This document shows, piece by piece, positions 12,131-23,012 of a stretch of 64,000 nt of DNA. Under the pieces are notes generated by a model. The model made no database searches and was not told where the DNA came from. It saw nothing but the letters and a program-made list of their open reading frames with translations. The stretch lies in assembly GCA_033026295.1 (NCBI GenBank), contig CM065169.1:4164932-4228931 (forward strand), in the 5' to 3' direction. Origin of the DNA: Channa striata (Eukaryota; Chordata; Actinopteri; Anabantiformes; Channidae). Position numbers and translations under genes: made by a program. Every line of letters starts with the position of its first letter. Positions within the stretch are counted from its first letter, which is position 1.

Positions 12131-15084
12131 AGTTACACCGGGCAGCTAATTCATATATCTACAGCATTTCTACGTTTGGTTTCTGGTTTGCCTATTTCTG
12201 GTGTGAAAAAGAAATCCCGTCTGAATCTTTTGTGGATCTCTTATCTGTCCAGGACATCAGCAAACAGAACATTGTGTCTGTCCTACAGCAAACAGTGTGA
12301 TATTTGGCTGTGGTCAACAATAAATACTTCACAAATCAATAAATCTGCTAGCAGTGTTATTTTTCTGTGGTCACACACCCTCACTCTCAGCGAGTGGCTT
12401 TTACACGGCAACAACTACTTCTCCGCATCATTGAAACACTACAATGCAACCTCCTCCCATTTTTCATATTAAAGGTCACTTTAAGCTAAAAACTGGTGAC
12501 ACGATGGCAGCTTGTGAATGAGTTTACCCGCCTCCATCTGTCGTGGAAACAACAAACACGTTTGATTGCTAAGTCCAAAGGGTGGTAAAAATGTTAATAT
12601 TTTTTCTTAATCACACAACTTGACCAGGGCAGCCAATGATCTGTATCTGGCTCTCGCTTGTTCCTGATGTACTACAGCTTGCAAACAGAGCCCCAGGCAC
12701 AAAATCTTAATTAAAGTCCTTTACCAATGTGCAACCTTCAGACGACGTCACTGAAACAAAATTGGAAGAAATAATAGGAAAGAAATACTTCTTTACCATT
12801 TAGGAAATAACAGCTACTTGTTAAAAAAAAACTCTTCAAACCTTTGCCTGCATTTGGAATTTGATTGTAACCTCAGGATGCCTTTTCTATTATGATAGGA
12901 AATAATGTTACAATGCACAGCACCACTTTTAAATTGAAATTTGACAGCTCTACCAAGCAGAAAAGTGAAAAGACTCTGTACTGGATGTTCAGCAAGTGGC
13001 TCCCACACTCTTTTCCTTTTTTCTGATTTTTTTGTTAAAAATCTGTAAAAGTGGAGTTTGAGTGTGGCGTTGGTTGGTTATCCACTCAAGTTCTGCCGGA
13101 GGTTTCTTCTGTTAAAGGGATTGAATTCTCAAATATCACATAAACTCCATGTTACCGTGAAGACATGATTGATGGAGTTTTAGGTGCTAAGATGTTTGTC
13201 ATTCAGCGAGCTTCTCCACCTTTGCAGAGAACTTGTCAAGGTTTGGTCACCTCTCTGATCTGTCTCACCTCTAGCCAGGGGGAAGGGTCAGGATGACTTC
13301 CAACTTTACTAAGAACAACATGCTTGTGGCAACACTCAACGTTTAAAAAACTGTTTGGTACTCTTGATCATCACAAAATATCAACCCAGAGATCTACAGT
13401 GACTTCCTAGTTGTTTGTATTAATATACAAATTGTCACCATGGGTGGACTCTGATTATGTTAATTCAAAGAAAAAAAAAACATTTAAACATTTAAAGAAA
13501 AAAAGATCTAAATTATTTTTACTTTGTTGTTATAGGCTAGTAATTATTAAATTCACGTTTAAATATATATATTTTATAATATATCTCAATTTAAAAGGTG
13601 AAATAATCTAAAAACCTTCTGAAGCCACTGTATTTATGTGGCTTATATATTTATGGGTTGACAAATTTAGAACAGCGCAATGCACTGAACACACAAGCTC
13701 ACACACATAATACAGACATTGTAGAAGGGGCTCGAACGATTGATCAGGATAGAACAGTCATGTCTGACACAATGTGATTTTTTTGTTTATAGCTTTGTCT
13801 CTTATATTATCTAAACTGGAACAGTATAAGATTTTCTCTATCTTGTTACTTCCTGTGTGCCATTTGAATTTTATACATCATTATAGTCACAGTAGGGCTG
13901 AGCGCCAACAGTAGCCGCTGGATGTGCCTGTAGCTGCACATAGATAGTCGTTTATTATTTGTTTATTAACACAATAAAGCTAAACAGTATTGATGCTTGT
14001 GCTTACAAAGACAGCACAGTTAGAGAACCACTGTTAATTATGTCACATTTTATGGCAAAACATAAAGACTATCATGGTTGGATGCTGATGTGCAACATCC
14101 TCACACCAGTACTGTAAAGTCTTTATTTAAATTGGAAAGACAACAGTGACCATATTATGTAGTAACGCCACGAATGCATGATACAAATCAATAGTTTCAT
14201 TGCGTTTTGCAGTGTTGCCGCTTGTTAAAATAAGCAGGTGCATGTGGTGGCTGAGTAGATGTTGAACTTTGTCAGCTGAGAAAATAGATGATCACTTAAA
14301 CAAAGAGGTGGTAGCGGAACTTGTTGAGCATGTTTGTGCTTTTGAGTTATAAAAAGAGATTTGTATAAAATTGTAATTGTTTTATGGGACTGTGCTGAAG
14401 AGGAGATTGCTTAGCTGCTGTGAATGCTGTTATTACCTTTTCTCTATGTGTCTCACATTAGCACACCTTAGTGTTCAAAGATGGATATGACAAAACCCCC
14501 TCAAAATAAAACACCTTAGATCTATTCATTACGTGTCATTTTAATGCATTAAATATACACACAATAAATATTTTCACTGGACTTTATAAAGACTGGGTGT
14601 AGTAAAACATTCCAGCTTCTGGATGGGGGCAATATCCCGTCTTCCTCCCCACAATCCTACTGTCAGAACCATCACAGTATCTAGAGCTCTGACAAGATCA
14701 CTGAAGCTAACAGCTAATTTTCCGAGCTCTCGAGGCAGGTTTTCTTCATTTTTCAATCACAAAAACAACTTTTCATTCCAAATTCCTGGGTCATTTTTGT
14801 TTCATGCTTGGAAACACATCTTGCTGTTGATGTATTCTAAACCCCAACTATACAGTCTGATACAGAACCAGCATCAGCTCCGCTACCAACACTGATCCAA
14901 ATTTTATAATCAAATAGGAGGTTGTAGTGATATTTTACATTCTATAAAACGGTCATTGGTGCAGTGGGGCACAACTGTCCAGTAACACACTGTCACTACA
15001 CTGATGTACAGTAGGTTACTCAGGAATCATCCAGTTGTAACCAGGCAATAGAGGGTGTAAAGTGTTCTAGTCAGTGTCTGTTAT
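12131..15084. other. Unique AT-rich non-coding sequence
   Basis: No gene or confident mobile element. Small A-rich runs occur near 13480-13505. Confidence 0.4.
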
Positions 15085-15113
15085 TGTGTGTGTGTGTGTG
15101 TTCGTGCGTGTGT
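15085..15113. repeat. (GT)n microsatellite
   Basis: Pure GT run followed by a TTCGTGCGTGTG interruption. Confidence 0.9.
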
Positions 15114-15227
15114 CATAATTCTTTCACTTTCAGCAGTGCCCCCTGTAAGCCCCCCACAGCCAGAGCAATATCAGCAGCACCAGAGACAGCATGTGACCCA
15201 GCTTTACTCATCTCAGCTAAACCCATC

Positions 15228-15350
15228 TCTGACCCATGCACACACACTAACACACACAGAGTCTCTCTCTCACACAAGCACACACCCTCAAATACACATG
15301 CACGTACACACACCCTTGGCGCAGCAACACAAACGTATACTGTGAAAAAG
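15228..15350. repeat. CA-rich low-complexity tract
   Basis: Interrupted CACACA blocks mixed with CTCTCT. The tract is the source of several overlapping spurious His/Thr frames on the plus strand and a Val/Cys-rich one on the minus strand. Confidence 0.8.
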
Positions 15351-15388
15351 CACACAACCTGAGAGGAGAGAGCTAATAACAGTCTTAC

Positions 15389-15463
15389 CTGCTTCACCAA
15401 GTCAGCAGCAGCAAAGGCATCGAGACAGAGGAGAGAAACAAAAGCTGATATAAATGGCAGCAT
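15389..15463 (-). other. Candidate first coding exon, signal-peptide-like (unrecognised)
   Basis: On the minus strand an ATG at 15463-15461 opens a 25-codon frame. It begins MLPFISAFVSLLCLDAFA and ends exactly in AAG-CAG followed by gtaagactg, a strong donor, in phase 0. A short N-terminus, a hydrophobic core (about residues 2-14) and small residues (Ala-Phe-Ala-Ala) resemble a secretory signal peptide with a cleavage site. Against it, the sequence before the ATG is a poor start context, a second in-frame ATG lies further upstream at 15496, and no partner exon was identified. An internal acceptor (ATATCAG before CTTTTG) is also possible. This may be chance. Confidence 0.22.
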
Positions 15464-16184
15464 GAAAAAATCTGCTTTATGAGGCAGTATTGTCATATAA
15501 ACAGGTTATTAGCTCATACAAAGCATAGATTATATTTGAAATCAAGGTTAACACAAACTATACCAGCAGTATTGTTAGTAGTACAACGAACCCTTTAGCA
15601 AAAGAACTATGACTCCAGTCAGAGATTTTAGTTTTGCTACACTGAACAGAATTCAAACACTGGAGATTATTATTTTGTTGTACCCCGCCCCCTCCTTTTT
15701 TTTTTTTCCAAAATTCCCAAACAGTGAATATGCTGTTAACATATGACCCCTTTGGCTCACAGTATACAACATTTCCGAGGGCATCTGTATGTTGGCTAAA
15801 GCAACAGTCGTTTCTTCTTCTCTTTGCAGACTTATTTGCACTTATCTAAAGGCTAGTTGACAATATTAATACCACACATTTAATCACGTACTATGTTTGA
15901 TTCAGTCCTAAACTGAATATTTTCCATCTAATTTAAATTTATATGTACTCTGTGACACCCATCAAAACACAGTGTGAGTATCCTTCACTAGTATTAAATC
16001 ACAAAGCCAAGTCCAACAAAAGTTTGGATGTTGTTTAAAATGTAAATAAATAGATGGTTTACTAATTATTTAGAAACTATTTTTGATTGTAAACACATCT
16101 AAAAATCAGTGTCAGTGAACACAGTTTTTCTCGGCATCCAGAAATTTGTTCAAGATAAAACCCTAATATGGAAAGAAACAACCA
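15464..16184. other. Unique non-coding sequence
   Basis: No gene is recognised. A T9 run preceded by C-rich sequence lies near 15690-15708. Confidence 0.4.
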
Positions 16185-16185
16185 C

Positions 16186-16472
16186 ATATAAATTTGGAAT
16201 TTATATGAGCCAAAGCTTATTTAAAATGGACTGATGGGAAGTGGAGAACTGTGGTGTGTTCTAATGAGTCAAAATCTCAAATTCTTTTTTGAAATCAAGT
16301 GTGCTGAGCTCTCCATGCTAAAGAGGAGAGTGGCTATCTGACTTATACAGTATCACCTGGGAGTTCAAAAGCCAGTTTCTGTGATGGTGTGGGGGTGCAT
16401 CGATGCACATAGCATCTGTGAAATCTCCATTTCTGCTGAACAATATTCCAGGCTTGAGAACATATGACTTAA
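16186..16472 (+). pseudogene. Tc1-like transposase fossil (central DDE region)
   Basis: This is a broken copy of a Tc1/mariner-superfamily transposase, the enzyme that cuts and pastes the element through a DDE catalytic triad. Seen in the translation: AKAYLKWTDGKWRTV at about 16212-16256, then a degraded block around the first catalytic Asp where the family's W-S-D-E-S reads C-S-N-E-S, so the Asp is replaced by Asn. After a stop (about 16291) and a frame change comes KPVSVMVWGCI at 16369-16401, then a segment ending SAEQYSRLEN before a stop near 16470. At least two stops and one frameshift make it non-functional. The N-terminal DNA-binding half and the C-terminal third catalytic motif are not visible next to it. 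No terminal inverted repeats were located. Confidence 0.82.
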
Positions 16473-19400
16473 TTTATCACCATATAATTTGAGCTAAATA
16501 TTTATATTTTCATCTTTGCTGTAACGCTGTTAATGATAGAAGTGTAACAGTTTGGCTTGATCGTGGACTAAACAAAACTCCTGTGAGCTGCACAGGACTT
16601 TCAGGACATGTTGTTGAAAACCTGCCACATACACATTTCAAAAAACAAATTTTCACCCTCTGAAAAGCAAGCATTAGGAGTGAGGTGAAGGGAGAAAAGG
16701 CGTTAGGGAGACGCAGGCAAGCTGATTGGCTTTTTAGAGCAAGCAAAACTGGGAGATTTCAATCAAGATTTCTGACAGTCTATTAGGATTGGCATAGGTT
16801 ATCATTACCTTGTGTGTCGGCATCCTAATGCATGTTTTCCTTATCGACATTTAGCACATTGATAACACCAGAGAAAAGCAAAATGTCATCCTCTAGCTAA
16901 AGGTAAGCCTATATGTGTCTGGCAAACAATGCAGATGCCATTGACATAATGAGCTTTAACGTATAGGGACATATTTTGACCCTCAGACTGAAGTAATTTC
17001 ACTATTCTGTCTTTTGTAAACATTACTGAATGTCTCAATTAGACCCGTGCATGTCAACACTATTCTGGAAGAGGTAGTAATATAGACAAAACTTGCCAGT
17101 GATTGGATTCAATTAAATTTCTTGTTCTTTCTAAATTGCTCACTATCCTCCATTGTCATTAAAGGGACCCATACCATAAATCACTATAAGTATTAATTGT
17201 TTTCTGGGTTCATCTGAGCTGCTTTTAAAAAATAACAACAAAGCAAAGCTTATGTCCCATGCTGGGGTTTTTCGACGTCCTAATAATTTTCTGCAAAGTG
17301 ATGGAACACATTTCCACTGATTTGGAAATAACTGTTTTGCAATTAAGAATGTCTTAGGGGTAAATAAAAAATACTTCAGAAGAATAGTCCCACTATAACC
17401 ATTTGCTGAAATAGCTCCACCATATAGGGATGACGGAAGGGCCCGTGTATTGAAACTGCACTAGGCAACAAAATGGCACATACTATTTCTTACAATTGCA
17501 CCAACGTTGCAGCCAGCTTTAGTTTGTTTCACCTTAAACACTCAAAAACCCTGAATTAAAAGTTGTCATCATGCCCAAAGTTATTGTTCAGTGGGTACTC
17601 AATACCTAACAGTGGATGATATGAATGGAAATTTGTTATAGTGAACATGTAGTAAATGTTTTAGTGAGGTAACATAAGCCATAAATCTTTTTTAAAAAAA
17701 GTAAAAAAGCACACTGCTAAATGTAAATGATGACCAAAGTCTGGAACATTTTATCACATAATATATCCTACTTTTGAAGCAGGCACCTACTGCCCATTTT
17801 CATCATGAAGTAAACAAATGATTATGCCCATTGAATGGCTTGATAATGAAGAGGATGTATCAATATGCTCACATCATTACACTAAAATAAACTAAAAGAA
17901 AAGAGAAATTCAATTTCCATGAAATGAAATATAAATTGAATTTAACGGAACCACACGTGGAGGTACTGTAGCTAAAATGGATAAAGGGAGATTTAGTTTG
18001 GACCCACAATTACAGTTTAGTGACACTCAGTCCAGCCACAATACGTCATTAAACAGAACCAAGCTGTGGTGAGACTTTTCCGTTCTTGGCTTTAAATTGT
18101 ATCTTGTATCGGACAACCCGTGAAAAGTGACAACTGACATTTTGATCTGATGATGGCACTGTAGCAAATTATGTGGCCAAAGAGTTCCATAAAGGTGGAC
18201 AGACAGACTGATGTTGTGAGCCAAAACTTGACTTTGTGTGTTTTTTGTGACACACCCCTAGATAAAAAGATGATGACATTTCCAACCTCTCCTCGAAAAG
18301 AGCTATTGGGCATGTGGACTGGGAATTAAAACTGGATTTTCAAATGAAAACTTAAGAAATCCCGGGTACCTGTAACAAAAGCTGAACTTTGGTTCTGCTT
18401 ATTGGTTCCAAACAAAGTCTACGTATCTGCCTTGATAGATATTTGCTGTGTCCCACTAAGATTGGTGCAGCCTGTCCAAGTGTGTGCTTGTTCAGATGCA
18501 GAAGCTAAGCAGGCTTTTTGGCTGAAGCAAACACACACGTCGTGCGACTGAACTGACTTGCTGGCAGGCTTCTTTCTTGTCTGATCATCCACTTCTGTGG
18601 CTTACATCTGTACCAAGGCGGTTTTACATGCAGCTTTTCTATATTCATGTGAGTAAAACTTTAAAACAAACATGCAAAAACTTGATTCGGCCCCTTCTCG
18701 TACCCCCACACTTTATTGCCTTGATACCTGTGGATTTGCAAATGTCTAACGTATAAAGAAAAGCATGCTGATATGCAGCACTGGCATCGGTAAAACAGTA
18801 GTGAGCACCTCAAAGTCTAGAACTTTTCAGTGGGTTTCTCATCCTACACAACATTATCTCTATGTAACATGAATCATGGATATGAATCATACATGCTGCA
18901 AAAATATGATACCTACAGCCATTTTGGGGACTTTTATCCACAAGATATCAATCGTAACCTATTTTTCCCTCTAATGCTTTGCATTGGGAAAAGATTAATA
19001 GAGTTACAGCATTTGATGCTATTGTCCCCAATTTGCTGACATAGTTGCCGGCATATCTTTGCGGTGAAACTGGAGCTCCTGGATTGAGTATTGAGAAACC
19101 AATACATAGACCGTAACTACACAGATGTTGCAGAGTTGTAGTGCATAACTCTCTCATGATTTGATTGGCAGGCCAAGCCAGACATGGTGCTATAATTACT
19201 GAAGGCGATGCTATATGTGCAAAACAAACACTAGTCAACACAGAAAGCTACGTTGAGCGGAGCTGCACCATTCATCTAAACAGAGGCAACATCCTCAGAG
19301 TTGTGCTAACATCATTCAATCATGGTGGTAATTGATGTATTTTTTTGTAGCTACAAGGAAGCTCGGGGGAAGGAGCTTTTGTCAGTGTGCTTTTTTCCCT

Positions 19401-21780
19401 CCTCACTGTTGCCTTTTCCTCTCACCACCTGCCACATGTTGCTCTGGCAGACAATCGACTGCACAGATGCAAAGGAAGAAAGCAACGAGAGAGGAGCAGC
19501 AGAAATGCTGAGACGCAATAAGAAAAGCGAGGAGCCGAGAGAAACCCAGAAAAACACAGGCAGAGAAGCAGAAAGAGAAACACTGAAACAGTGAGATGAT
19601 TGAAAGCAGAGAAACTGGTGGTGAGAGAGGAGAAGGGGAAGGGAGGAGGAGGAGGAATAAAGGAATAAGTAATATACATCCAAACAGAGCAAAACACACG
19701 AGGGTGAATGTGTGACAGAGTCATGCTGGCAGCCATCCATCCAGCACACTGAGGCTGACACTAACACACGTGTCAAGCAATTAAGACCCAGCCATAGTGG
19801 AAAAGCCATAAATCATCAGCAGACATACGAAACAGCCCACTAGTTCATTATGTACTTGTAAATATTGATGTGAACTTACAATGCAAGCAGAAGAGGAAGA
19901 GAAATCACATTAAATATGACCAAAATAGTCCCATATACACGCGAAAACATCACCTTTATGTCATGTTTTCTACTTTACTTTTACTTTCTGCTACTTTCTG
20001 GTTTTTAAACATAAATGAAATAATTTAATTGAATAACTTTACGTAAGTTTAGGGGTGAGACTTTTGTAGTATGTAATGTTTTGACTGCCTAACAAATGCA
20101 TAGTTTGATATTTTCCAGAGAACATGTGCTAAGTGACACAGTGGCTCAATGTTTTAGTTCTGGACCCTCTTATGTGCAGTGCATGGTGGGCTATACTTGT
20201 TGGCCATATTTGGCCCTTGATGCAATATTTAACAGCAGCTCTCACTGTTTCTATTATAAGCATATTTTAACTGATTAGTTACCCAACTCAAGACCTGAGA
20301 AAAGTATGTGTGAAGAGGCCCCATCACCCTTGGTTGCAAAGCCAGACTTTGTGATATTATGTGGTCTGTGATGAGAGTTGACCCATTTGTATGTTGCTGA
20401 GTGAGCCGCAGTAGAAGGAAGGGCCATTCTTCTGCCATCTGCTCCACACAGAGCCACAGTTGCCCACTGCCCCCATTGATTTTGACTGGCTGGAGGCACG
20501 AACGCTGAGCCAGTCAAGACACAAGGAGCATTCAGGTCTTGCCAGCTCCAACTCAGCTTGGATCCACAAGCTCACTTGTACAAATTGGAGAGCTAAAAAG
20601 CTCGATAGGTGACAGTCAAAACAAATCAGGGAATAATGAGCTGTTCAGACTATATGATAATTGGCATTACGTCTGTTTTTCATTTTGCTGAACTTTCTGT
20701 CATAAAAAAAAAAACCCAACTGACTAATTAGAAATAGGTTACGCAGTTAAATGTAAATGTGTCATTATTTTGTGAAGGCAGTGCATTTGCTAGTGAGGGC
20801 AAGCAATTCAGTGGTGGAGCCTAATTAAATCTGGGTTTGTCTGCACACAGCCAATGAACCTTGATGTGCGATGCCATCTCATTAAATACCAGTGATGAAT
20901 AGATGGATGGATAGATGGACAACTGCCTGGATAGATGGATGGAGACAAAAAGTTTGAAGACACGCAAACTCTCGATGTCGCTGTCAAAACAAGCCTGAGA
21001 TGAGCACGAATAAAAATACACAAACACACAGACACAGTGAGGCTAACAAACAGCTGGCTACTGACAGGAGTGTCAACCTGCCCGGCATCATATCTCTTTA
21101 TTGGACACTTCATGCGTGACCGTCGTGATGCTGCTAAGTTTGGAGCGCCCACAGACAAACAACAGGGCAAAGAAAGTTGTTTCTGTCAGTGTGTCAGAGG
21201 CGGACAGAGTGAGACAGGGCTGAGACGCCCACTGCTGTCTCTGACAAACAGATGGTTGCCAGTTTGGTGAAGAAACAACCAAATCCATCCGCTCAGTCAT
21301 TAGTGTGCAGTAAACGCACTTAATTACATTGTCGAGAAAGTAATAAAACCATTTAACTTAGCGCATACTGTTGAGCTTATTATCAATTTATTTAAGAGTA
21401 TGACAGCATAAAGCGTGGCTGCCAGTGCCTGCCAGCACTCATACAATGTTGGCACAGTAGGCTTTCACAGAATATTTTCAGACTTCTTTTTTTGTACACG
21501 ATCTGTCTTTAAGGCTAAATATGCAACTAAGAGTAGGCGCATGGCAGTCATTCAGATGTGACTCAAGAAGTAACAACTAATTGGCCGACCATGACTAAAA
21601 AACAATTTTTAATATCACTTCTTGGAGCAAATACCACGTTCTAAATCTGCAGAATTGAGTCTCACCCAGAGATAAGTGGACCATCCCACAGTTCTCACTT
21701 CCTCTCATTGTTAGCTTTCTTCCTGACAACGTTCTTCATTCTTATATGTTTTAACAGAATCTTGCCTTAAGGTATTAAAC
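16473..21780. other. Unique non-coding sequence
   Basis: No host gene is recognised. A purine-rich tract at about 19470-19675 (GAGGAGGAGG blocks) causes long antisense Ser/Leu/Phe-rich frames that are not protein-like. A plus-strand donor-like site AAAG|gtaagcc lies at 16900. Degenerate GATG repeats lie at about 20897-20942. Confidence 0.4.
20895..20943. repeat. Degenerate GATG/GATA tandem tract
   Basis: AGATGGATGGATAGATGG-type units occur twice, separated by about ten unrelated bases. Confidence 0.65.
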
Positions 21781-21782
21781 AT

Positions 21783-21840
21783 ATACACTGCTCAGCCACA
21801 CCATTAATGCCACGCTGTGGTGTTAAAGTCTAGATGCCAC
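21783..21840. mobile_element. Possible Tc1-type terminal repeat fragment
   Basis: TACACTGCTCAGCCACACC followed by ATTAATGCCACG resembles the end sequence of a common fish Tc1-like family, whose usual form is TACACTGATCAGCCACAAC followed by ATTAAAACCAC. No second end was found, so this is a lone fragment or a coincidence. Confidence 0.4.
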
Positions 21841-21910
21841 ATGTTTTTATCTGCATATATACTTCAGGATGTGCATTAACAAAATATACTCCCACTGCTG
21901 CTCTACCGTC

Positions 21911-21964
21911 TGTGTATTGTGCGTTTGTGCGTGTGTGTGTGCGTGTGTGTGTGTGTGTGTGTGC
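21911..21964. repeat. (GT)n microsatellite, interrupted
   Basis: GT runs broken by GTTTGTGC and GCGT. The tract lies just upstream of the candidate exon at 21998. Confidence 0.88.
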
Positions 21965-21997
21965 TTGCCTAACATGCTTTTATGGGCTCTCTCTCAG

Positions 21998-22080
21998 GTA
22001 ATCCTGCTGCTCAGGCATGAGCATAGCAGTGCTAAAGCGACACAGGGATCATCACCATCAGTGCCACCAATATACGACTG
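21998..22080 (+). other. Candidate exon, plus strand (unrecognised)
   Basis: The 83-base segment is preceded by a branch-point-like CCTAACA (about 21968-21974), a pyrimidine run and CTCTCTCAG, and is followed by gtaata. The frame in phase 0 is open from the acceptor to the donor and includes LLLRHEHSSAKATQGSS and then PPIYDW. Serine/proline-rich composition of this kind is typical of disordered host protein segments, but I could not name a protein. The next in-frame stop (TAA) falls inside the donor itself. The segment is short, so chance openness is likely; the paired splice signals are the reason for listing it. Confidence 0.28.
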
Positions 22081-22574
22081 GTAATACACACTGAAGCGTG
22101 TTGTTTAGTGCCTTCCCTACCATTAACTAACTCTCAGCGTGTGTGCTCGAGTGTAAAAGCATGGATATGTGTGTGCATGACTGTGTGTGAAAGAGAGGAG
22201 CATTTCCTCCGGGGCCCCTCTGGAAGACAACAAACACTTCAAAGGATCCCTCCGCGATGCTGAGCATGATATCTGCCCGAAGACACGAGGTTTAGGAGCT
22301 GATCCGCCAATGTTTTCTTTACGATTAGCCAGGCGGCAGAGCAAAATGTCATTTAGTCTAACACTGTTCTGGTGGATTTGCAGCGCTGTTTGTCTTCTTA
22401 AATCTACAACAGAGGACTCGGCAAATGAACTCTGAGCCCTATGAATAAAACAACAGGGGAGGAGAGAGGTGGCGAGAGAAAAGCCTCACTCAGTTTGAGC
22501 GTTTAAAAATCAGCATGGCACAAAAAGCTACGTGACTGTAGTCGACTGTGGCAGCGCAGTCACCTGCGCACGAG
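22081..22574. other. Unique non-coding sequence
   Basis: A purine-rich patch lies at about 22450-22485. No gene or repeat is recognised. Confidence 0.4.
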
Positions 22575-22632
22575 AAAAAGCCCCGTCTGCCTTCGCTCAG
22601 ACGGGCTTTTAGCGCTCCCTCAGCGAGGGAGC
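22575..22632. other. Two adjacent GC-rich hairpins
   Basis: Hairpin 1 pairs 22576-22589 (AAAAGCCCCGTCTG) with 22598-22610 (CAGACGGGCTTTT) around an 8-base loop, giving 13 pairs with one bulged C. Hairpin 2 pairs 22614-22621 (GCTCCCTC) perfectly with 22625-22632 (GAGGGAGC) around loop AGC. The two are only three bases apart. The A-run, GC stem and T-run of hairpin 1 look like a bidirectional bacterial terminator, but no bacterial gene is near. In fish DNA the role is unknown; possibilities are a structured RNA, the end of an unknown element, or chance. Confidence 0.65.
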
Positions 22633-22935
22633 ATTTAGTCGCTTGTATTAACATGTAAGGCCTGTGTGGTTTTAACTTCGCTGTACTGGAGCCAGCAAGG
22701 ACAAGTTGTTGCCATGTTGCATTCTGTTCTACCATGACCGCGTTTACGGCTGTGACCCAGAACACACGCACGATTATTAGAGTTATTCATCAAGGCTCTT
22801 GGCAACTCATAAGCTGAACTATTTGCAAAAACTGTTTCCAGGGCAGGTCCCTGGAGAAAAACCTGAGACAGCACTTCTCCAGCTGTGACTTCATACACTC
22901 GCATTCCACTTAGAAAATAACAAGAATTCTATAAT
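22633..22935. other. Unique non-coding sequence
   Basis: About 300 bases between the twin hairpins and the LINE insertion, with no recognised content. Confidence 0.4.
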
Positions 22936-23012
22936 TGATAAAACTAATTTGTTGTCTGTTTGCATGAATTGGTCATGAAATGTGATCTGATTCTCACCAA
23001 AGGCACAAATTT
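22936..23012 (+). repeat. Left copy of a 77-bp target-site duplication
   Basis: Starts TGATAAAACTAATTTG and ends GGCACAAATTT. Base-by-base comparison shows all 77 positions identical to 24587-24663, directly flanking the LINE insert. The first two bases could equally belong to the LINE tail, so the true length is 75-77. Confidence 0.93.

Noticed and set aside
15084..15362. Overlapping plus-strand frames of 85-92 codons
   Set aside because: Driven by CA-rich low-complexity sequence. Two frames are open in parallel.
16855..16905. Exon ending AAAG|gtaagcc
   Set aside because: The donor is good, but all three frames between the likely acceptor and the donor contain stops.
19351..19809. Long minus-strand open frame (152 codons) with overlapping companions
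   Set aside because: Antisense of a purine-rich tract. The product is Ser/Leu/Phe-rich without motifs, and several frames are open at once, as expected from composition.
22575..22632. Bacterial rho-independent terminators or bacterial contamination
   Set aside because: The hairpins look terminator-like, but no bacterial gene, codon pattern or ribosome-binding site surrounds them, and the flanks are ordinary fish-type DNA.
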